From Thalassobacillus pellis (lineage in GTDB: Bacteria > Bacillota > Bacilli > Bacillales > Halobacillaceae), in the NCBI RefSeq assembly GCF_016908295.1, contig NZ_JAFBDO010000005.1, positions 124,001 to 188,000 of the forward strand: DNA of 64,000 bases, in the 5' to 3' direction. Numbering within the stretch: the first letter of the stretch is position 1; the number at the start of each line of letters is the position of its first letter. Positions 59,476 through 64,000 of the stretch are shown here, in pieces. The position numbers and the translations under genes were made by a program. The notes below the pieces were generated by a model that was not told the DNA's origin, did no database searches, and worked only from the letters and a program-made list of their open reading frames with translations.

Positions 59476-60864
59476 TTAGAAATGACTGGGCAGCAGTTTC
59501 AACAGCCTTCTTTCCACGCCGTAATAGTCCATTTCATGATTGGTTATGAGGGCTAGCTCGTATAATTGTTTTAACAAGAATTCTCGATCTAAGTCGTAGA
59601 TAAATTCAGACGAAATATGGTCGACTGTGTTACTGGCAAAGTTCCAGATCATATCATGCTTGTCACCGCTTATGGATTGAGCCACCATAGAAAGGGCAGT
59701 GATGATTTCTGTAATGATCGGGTAGTTTTCGTTTGCGTAGTGGCGGATATAGCCAAAGCCTCTGTAAAGGTAGAAATCAAAATCTTCCGTATCCATCAAT
59801 ACACGAACTTGTTTTTCTTTATCGTTCAAAAAACGGGTGAAAGTAATATTGTCTTCCACGGCTACAAGAAGATCTGCCATCTGGTGAATGGTGTTGATAA
59901 CGGTTTTCGGATCGTTATTACCAATACCTTTAATGCCGATTTCTGAAAGCTTAGTCATCCCCATGTTAATATCCTGAACCTCGGTTTCTTTATGGCCGAT
60001 TTCAAACATGGCACAATATTTCTCTTCGTTCACTTTATCCTTACCTGGCCCCCAGTAAGAAAAGAGACGGTTATTTATTAAAGTGAAATCACCTACTTTG
60101 GCATGAAGTTTGATAATGATGTCATCTTTCCTGGCTTCCTCAAGCATTTTTCTGAAATCGACGACTTGGATATACCCTGTTTTAGTAGCTGTGGCGATTT
60201 TTTGATGCCTTTCCCGATAACTCTCATAAAGATCCCCGGGTTTCTCAGCACGATATGCTTCCAATTCATTACTCAGGGAAACTTTGACAATTTTTTTGGA
60301 GACATTTTTCATAGTCAAGGTTATATTATGGACTTGCATCCAAGTGGTCGCGTGATTGATGAAGAAGATGAATACCATTACAGTAAAGAAAGCCAGTAGT
60401 ACAGTGGTGAAAGGGATAGCGACATAAACTTCATTCTGTTGCCCGGTGACGAATAAAAAGACCACCAGTACATATACGAAACTGCCATGGAAGATGCCGA
60501 GCACATGCTGGGTTTTGCGATCTCCTACGAAATTCAACAGCATTCTTGGCGAAAATTGCCCGCTGAATGTCGTGAGCACGACAAGCAAGGAGTTCAAGGT
60601 AAAGGCGCTTAATGTTAGAATACCGCCGATCAGAGCGCTAACCAGCATTCGAGTCGGCTGTGCATTTGCATGGAAAAAAGAAGGTATATATTGGGATAAA
60701 TTTACAAAATAGTCCAAATACAACGTTAATGCAACGAGGAATAAGGAACAAAATACATATAAAAATGGTGTGAACCATAATGTTTTTTGAATTTCATGCT
60801 TCCGTTGCTGCTTGGACATTTGGAAGTACTTTTGTAATTCCGATGGCAATAATTTTAAAAACAT
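59476..60864 (-). CDS. DUF2254 domain membrane protein
   Basis: A 462-residue membrane protein. Four hydrophobic segments lie in the first ~170 residues (LYVFCSLFLVALTLYLDYF, LVSALIGGILTLSAFTLNSLLVVL, FVYVLVVFLFVTG, FTTVLLAFFTVMVFIFFI), followed by a long soluble domain with GYIQVVDFRKMLEEAR and GIGNNDPKTVINTIHQMADLL, features of the DUF2254 family. The function is unknown. It is monocistronic with a possible terminator inside the convergent neighbour. Confidence 0.75.
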   Translation of the reverse strand: MFLKLLPSELQKYFQMSKQQRKHEIQKTLWFTPFLYVFCSLFLVALTLYLDYFVNLSQYIPSFFHANAQPTRMLVSALIGGILTLSAFTLNSLLVVLTTFSGQFSPRMLLNFVGDRKTQHVLGIFHGSFVYVLVVFLFVTGQQNEVYVAIPFTTVLLAFFTVMVFIFFINHATTWMQVHNITLTMKNVSKKIVKVSLSNELEAYRAEKPGDLYESYRERHQKIATATKTGYIQVVDFRKMLEEARKDDIIIKLHAKVGDFTLINNRLFSYWGPGKDKVNEEKYCAMFEIGHKETEVQDINMGMTKLSEIGIKGIGNNDPKTVINTIHQMADLLVAVEDNITFTRFLNDKEKQVRVLMDTEDFDFYLYRGFGYIRHYANENYPIITEIITALSMVAQSISGDKHDMIWNFASNTVDHISSEFIYDLDREFLLKQLYELALITNHEMDYYGVERRLLKLLPSHF

Positions 60865-60999
60865 GACATTTGCACTCCCTGAGAAATTTTAATAATAGCC
60901 TATTTCCCTGCCTGGAAAGTGATAAAACGGAAAAGTAGGGATAATTTCCAGTAAATTTTTACTAGAATCTATAGTTGAGATTATAGGAGTGATTAATCT

Positions 61000-61452
61000 A
61001 TGGTTTGGAAACAGAAGCATTTCCACGAATTAGATAGAAAGGAACTCTATAAGATTTTGCAAATACGCGTAAATATATTTGTTGTAGAGCAGAACTGCCC
61101 ATATCCCGAACTTGACGGGTATGATGAGGATGCAATCCATTTGTGGATGGAGGAAGGGGACGATATTGCTGCCTACTGCCGGCTTGTCCCTGGTGGCACG
61201 AAATATGAACTCCCTTCGATTGGCAGAGTACTCGTCCATAAAGAATACCGTGGAAATGGTTACGCACGTACGCTAATGGAAAAGGCCCTAGCCGTTTTGG
61301 AAGAACAGTGGAAGGAGAAGGGAATTTTTCTGCAAGGGCAGGAACACTTGAGGGGTTTCTATCAATCCTGTGGTTTCCAGCCAGTTTCAGACGTTTATCT
61401 CGATGATGGTATTCCCCATGTGGATATGATTAAGAAAAGCGATACCCAGTGA
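61000..61452 (+). CDS. ElaA-like GNAT acetyltransferase
   Basis: A 150-residue GNAT protein of the ElaA type: LDRKELYKILQIRVNIFVVEQNCPYPELDGYD is the diagnostic N-terminal segment, with IGRVLVHKEYRGNGYARTLM as the acetyl-CoA loop and EHLRGFYQSCGFQPVSDVYLDDGIPHVDM at the end. Substrate unknown. The ribosome site before ATG 61000 is GGAGTG. Confidence 0.82.
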   Translation: MVWKQKHFHELDRKELYKILQIRVNIFVVEQNCPYPELDGYDEDAIHLWMEEGDDIAAYCRLVPGGTKYELPSIGRVLVHKEYRGNGYARTLMEKALAVLEEQWKEKGIFLQGQEHLRGFYQSCGFQPVSDVYLDDGIPHVDMIKKSDTQ

Positions 61453-61506
61453 ATACCAGATAGATAGAGGGCTAGTCGATTTGCTTGTTTTTTCTGCACA
61501 TTAATA

Positions 61507-61534
61507 AAGACTGTCGGGGGTTGCCGGCAGTCTT
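61507..61534 (-). terminator. Terminator after the YjcZ-type gene
   Basis: AAGACTG/CAGTCTT with the inner CGG/CCG, followed on the minus strand by TATTAA. Confidence 0.6.
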
Positions 61535-61541
61535 ATAGGCT

Positions 61542-61661
61542 TTAATATTTGAATGCAGCCGCACCGATGATGATCAATAAAATAAACAGTACGACAATCA
61601 ACGCGAAACCGCCGTAATAGCCTCCGCGCCGTCCATAACCACATCCGTAGTAACCGTACAT
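61542..61661 (-). CDS. YjcZ family sporulation peptide
   Basis: A 39-residue peptide: a Gly/Tyr-rich start MYGYYGCGYGRRGGYYGG followed by one membrane helix (FALIVVLFILLIIIGAAA) and FKY. This is the signature of the YjcZ/YhaM small sporulation proteins of Bacillus. AAAGGAGGTGG lies upstream of the ATG at 61661. CATAAATTA on the minus strand (61720-61712) resembles a sigma-K -10 (CATANNNTA), but no well-spaced -35 AC was found. Confidence 0.78.
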   Translation of the reverse strand: MYGYYGCGYGRRGGYYGGFALIVVLFILLIIIGAAAFKY

Positions 61662-61929
61662 GAACTCCCACCTCCTTTGAATATAAAAGGGAGTATTTCA
61701 CTCTCTACCGTTAATTTATGTGGTTATAGCTGAAGTGCCTGGGCTGGAGTGAATGATAGGTATGCGTAAGATAGCCAATTTATGGGTATTCTTTTAATAG
61801 GGAAGCGCTGTTTAACTTTGCTTGCTGGCAGTGGGAAAGCTGGAGCATTCTATGTTCTTTTCTTAGTGTCAGCACTCCAAGTTCAACAGGTTATATTAAT
61901 TGGAGTAGAACAGAAAGGAGAGAGGAAAA
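61662..61929. other. Intergenic region without a recognised gene
   Basis: This 268-bp spacer contains the upstream region of the YjcZ-type gene and of the acetyltransferase gene; no repeat or terminator was recognised. Confidence 0.4.
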
Positions 61930-62205
61930 ATGGCTGAAATAAAACAAGCTCCTGGGCGTTTTTATGTGGGCAGCGAAAATGATGCGGATGCCGAAATAAC
62001 CTTTAATGAAAAAGGCAATTCCAACTATGTCATTGCTTCTACAGTGGTGAATGACAAACTGCAGGGTGAGGGAATCGGTTCTCAATTGGTACATCGAGTG
62101 GTGGAACATGCCAGACAGCAGGACAAGAAAATTGAACCAGCGTGCAGCTTTGCCAGGAAAAAATTCGAAGATACTCCGGAATATGAGGATGTCTGGGAAA
62201 AATAG
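61930..62205 (+). CDS. Small GNAT-like acetyltransferase (YjdJ type)
   Basis: A 91-residue minimal N-acetyltransferase: RFYVGSENDADAEITFNEKG, IASTVVNDKLQGEGIGSQLVHRVVEHAR with the acetyl-CoA loop, and IEPACSFARKKFEDTPEYEDVW, the hallmark end of the YjdJ/GCN5-related family in which the conserved Cys may take part. GAAAGGAGAGAGG precedes ATG 61930. Substrate unknown. Confidence 0.82.
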   Translation: MAEIKQAPGRFYVGSENDADAEITFNEKGNSNYVIASTVVNDKLQGEGIGSQLVHRVVEHARQQDKKIEPACSFARKKFEDTPEYEDVWEK

Positions 62206-62211
62206 GTCATG

Positions 62212-62240
62212 CCCCCCCTAAGAAAAAAGGGGGTCTTTTG
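62212..62240 (+). terminator. Terminator after the small acetyltransferase gene
   Basis: CCCCC pairs with GGGGG across an A-rich loop, followed by TCTTTTG. Confidence 0.65.
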
Positions 62241-62347
62241 TTTGGTTTTAAAATTTAGCGTTTAATTCCATTTAACGGGAGGTAGTGTATATAAACAACG
62301 AAAGATAAATAAAACCCTGCGTTATATATTTTGTAAGGAGGATTTAT

Positions 62348-62848
62348 ATGGTACAACAGACAACACAGCCACAACAGCCCAAGACATCTCAACAAGCGGA
62401 ACAAGAGCAGAAAAACAGCAAGCTGCTAATGGGCATCATGGTCGGTGCATTAGCTGGAGGGGCGTTGGCGCTGATCGATTCCACGACCCGTACTAGAGTA
62501 AAACAAGGTACATCCAATGCAAAAAATACCATCACACAAATTGCCAGCGACGTAAAAGAAGATCCGTCCGGTACAAAAAGTCAAGTTTTAGAGCGCGTGC
62601 AGGATACATCCCGTATTTTGCGTGAAGCGGTTAACGACCTCCGTAGCATATATGAAAAAGCTACCGGAGATATTGCCGGAAAAGTGAATGAAGTTCAGGA
62701 GGATTCCAAAGAGGCAATTGCAGCAACCAAAGAAGCCGGCGAACAATTGCAGGAAGTTGGCGATAAGGTAAAGGAAGCGAAGGAAGAGTTGGTGACTGAG
62801 AATGATGCAGAGAATCAGGAAAATAAAAATCAATCAGTGAATCCTTAA
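62348..62848 (+). CDS. YtxH/gas-vesicle-like stress protein
   Basis: A 166-residue protein with a Gln-rich N-terminus, one membrane segment (about 26-45, LLMGIMVGALAGGALALI) and a long charged helical tail (KNTITQIASDVKEDPSG, DLRSIYEKATGDIAGKVNEV, EAGEQLQEVGDKVKEAKEEL), the YtxH/GvpP-like pattern. Such proteins are often made under general stress. AAGGAGG precedes ATG 62348. The role is unknown. Confidence 0.68.
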   Translation: MVQQTTQPQQPKTSQQAEQEQKNSKLLMGIMVGALAGGALALIDSTTRTRVKQGTSNAKNTITQIASDVKEDPSGTKSQVLERVQDTSRILREAVNDLRSIYEKATGDIAGKVNEVQEDSKEAIAATKEAGEQLQEVGDKVKEAKEELVTENDAENQENKNQSVNP

Positions 62849-62851
62849 ATG

Positions 62852-62890
62852 ACAAATCCCCGGATGCCAGGCATCCGGGGATTTGTTTTT
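62852..62890 (+). terminator. Terminator after the YtxH-like gene
   Basis: ACAAATCCCCGGATG and CATCCGGGGATTTGT form a perfect 15-bp stem followed by TTTT. Its T run overlaps the stop codon of the minus-strand small gene at 62889. Confidence 0.92.
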
Positions 62891-62990
62891 AATGGAAGTC
62901 TCTTGAATTTTCTAAACTACGGCTGGTGATAGCATAGCCGACGATCGTCACAATTGCCGTGAGAAAAAAATAAAGTGTCCCTTTTTTCAT
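62889..62990 (-). CDS. Small membrane peptide of unknown function
   Basis: A 33-residue peptide: basic start MKKG, one hydrophobic helix (TLYFFLTAIVTIVGYAIT) and a charged tail SRSLENSRDFH. GAGGAGGTAG upstream of the ATG at 62990 is a strong ribosome site. It lies between the YtxH-like gene and the NADH dehydrogenase gene, on the latter's strand and 37 bp after its stop, so it may share that transcript. Not matched to a family. Confidence 0.55.
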   Translation of the reverse strand: MKKGTLYFFLTAIVTIVGYAITSRSLENSRDFH

Positions 62991-63027
62991 AAAAAGCTAC
63001 CTCCTCGTGCAGGATTGTTTACTTAGA

Positions 63028-64000
63028 TTAAAATGGTCGGATTTTTCCTTTTTTAAGGAACAATTTCGGGCCGCCAAGCATCAGGATATAACGGTTATCG
63101 ACGACTTTCTTCATGGATGCCGCCGTTTTGCCATATAGCTTCTTATCGGAGAAGACTGTACCCATGGCATCTGACTTGCCTAGTGATGCAACAACCCCTT
63201 TGTTATCGAACACGAATGGCTCAAGCGATTCTCCGTGCAGCAATGCTTTGATGTTGTTGGCGCAAGTTGTTGCATGCTGGATAGCACCTTGTGCATTAGG
63301 CGGGTAAGGCTTGCCGTCTTCTTTATTCATAACCCATGCACAATCGCCTAATACAAAGATATTCTCATTGCCAGGTGCCTGCAGTGTATCCTCCACAGTC
63401 ACTTTACCTTTCGTCAGCTCAAAGCCGGATTCACCAAGGACAGAGTTACCAGTGACACCGCCTGTCCAAACAATGGTTCCTGCTTTGATTTCTTCCTCAT
63501 CATTGATGACGAAAGCATCTTCCTTACATTCGGAAATTTTTGCACCTTCACGAAATTCGACGCCTCGTTCCTGAAGAGACTTTCGAGCATAATCGACGAG
63601 ATCTTCGTCAAACCCCGGCATGATGGACGGCGCTGCTTCAACGTTAATGATTCTGGCTTTAGCAGGGTCGATGTCGTATTTCCTGCATAGCTTTGGTACT
63701 TTTTCTGCCAGCTCACCGACAAATTCAATGCCAGTAAATCCGCCGCCTCCAACCAGAATATTAAGACTGTGGTCTTCCGCATTTTCTTCATTGTTATATT
63801 TAGCAAATTGATATTCAATATGCTCGTTGATATGACGGCAGGAATCCACATCCTGGATAAAGAATGCATTCTCTTTCATACCTTTGATACCGAACGTGTT
63901 TGTCTCAAACCCTAGAGCTACAACAAGGTAGTCGTATTCCAACTCGCCGTTTTCCAGTTCTACACGCTTCTCATCTTTCTTAACTTTTACGACGGAATCA
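63028..64000 (-). CDS. Type II NADH dehydrogenase-like FAD oxidoreductase, N-terminus outside the window
   Basis: At least 323 codons are open to the window edge. Visible segments are YDYLVVALGFETNTFGI, the NADH-binding ILVGGGGFTGIEFVGELAE, VEAAPSIMPGFDEDLVDYARKSLQERGVEF, NIFVLGDCAWVMNKEDGKPYPPNAQGAIQHA (second FAD motif) and the end ILMLGGPKLFLKKGKIRPF. This is the NDH-2 pattern: transfer of electrons from NADH to quinone at the membrane without proton pumping. YjlD/Ndh and YutJ paralogues cannot be separated without the N-terminus. Confidence 0.85.
   Translation of the reverse strand, partial: DSVVKVKKDEKRVELENGELEYDYLVVALGFETNTFGIKGMKENAFFIQDVDSCRHINEHIEYQFAKYNNEENAEDHSLNILVGGGGFTGIEFVGELAEKVPKLCRKYDIDPAKARIINVEAAPSIMPGFDEDLVDYARKSLQERGVEFREGAKISECKEDAFVINDEEEIKAGTIVWTGGVTGNSVLGESGFELTKGKVTVEDTLQAPGNENIFVLGDCAWVMNKEDGKPYPPNAQGAIQHATTCANNIKALLHGESLEPFVFDNKGVVASLGKSDAMGTVFSDKKLYGKTAASMKKVVDNRYILMLGGPKLFLKKGKIRPF

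Noticed and set aside
62260-62282. Possible sigma-B promoter before the YtxH-like gene
   Set aside because: GTTTAA is perfect, but the nearest GGGAGG is only 11 bp away and deviates from GGGTAT.

Overview
This window looks like chromosomal DNA from a spore-forming, probably halotolerant member of the Bacillaceae (Halobacillus/Virgibacillus-like; inferred from gene content, not from a search). The evidence is strong AGGAGG-type ribosome sites, many TTG/GTG starts, homologues of Bacillus subtilis genes of otherwise obscure function (yerD, ykuI, ypjP, yrzF, cwlK, ytoA, yndJ, ydaG), a CotF-like spore coat protein, a YjcZ-type sporulation peptide, a BCCT osmolyte transporter and a probable mannosylglycerate utilisation operon. 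I found no rRNA, tRNA, CRISPR array, prophage or intact insertion sequence.

Layout. 1-6444: the tail of a beta-oxidation/phenylacetate-type operon (enoyl-CoA hydratase, aldehyde dehydrogenase, 3-hydroxyacyl-CoA dehydrogenase, thiolase, second hydratase), then an acyl-CoA ligase with its own promoter and cre-like site. 6964-9000: SMP-30/gluconolactonase protein, a broken holin-like toxin locus, a coat protein. 9212-15858: RpiR regulator, PTS EIIABC, GH38 alpha-mannosidase and glycerate kinase, which together read as uptake and breakdown of mannosylglycerate. 16116-19600: glutamate-synthase-like YerD, EAL protein YkuI, an NTF2-like protein. 19893-24904: ferredoxin-NADP reductase divergent from a Fur-boxed siderophore ABC transporter. 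25185-31975: ATP-grasp protein, beta-lactamase-fold hydrolase, acetyltransferase, YpjP, BCCT transporter, kinase-like protein, CwlK-like peptidase. 32083-34581: PaaX-type regulator, gamma-carbonic-anhydrase/PaaY-like protein, nitronate-monooxygenase/FabK-like flavoprotein.

35134-47012 is the most coherent block: an ABC importer of the TrpXYZ type, a FlK-like thioesterase, phenylalanine dehydrogenase, a 2-oxo acid dehydrogenase complex (E1alpha, E1beta, E2, no E3), 4-hydroxyphenylpyruvate dioxygenase, flavin reductase-like protein, fumarylacetoacetate hydrolase and homogentisate dioxygenase. With the paa-like genes at the left edge and PaaX at 32 kb, the window seems to hold two branches of aromatic amino acid breakdown: phenylpyruvate to phenylacetyl-CoA (inferred) and hydroxyphenylpyruvate to homogentisate to fumarate plus acetoacetate.

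47413-64000: small proteins, YndJ, a GntR/ABC-2 operon under a perfect 43-bp palindrome, an apparently intact holin-like toxin with a candidate antisense RNA, class I ribonucleotide reductase genes behind a cobalamin riboswitch and terminator, a methyltransferase, a YdaG-like protein, a CzrA/CDF zinc efflux pair with a palindromic operator, a DUF2254 membrane protein, small acetyltransferases, a YjcZ peptide, a YtxH-like protein and a truncated type II NADH dehydrogenase. Two families of intergenic stem-loop repeats (about 95 bp and about 80 bp) recur through the window.
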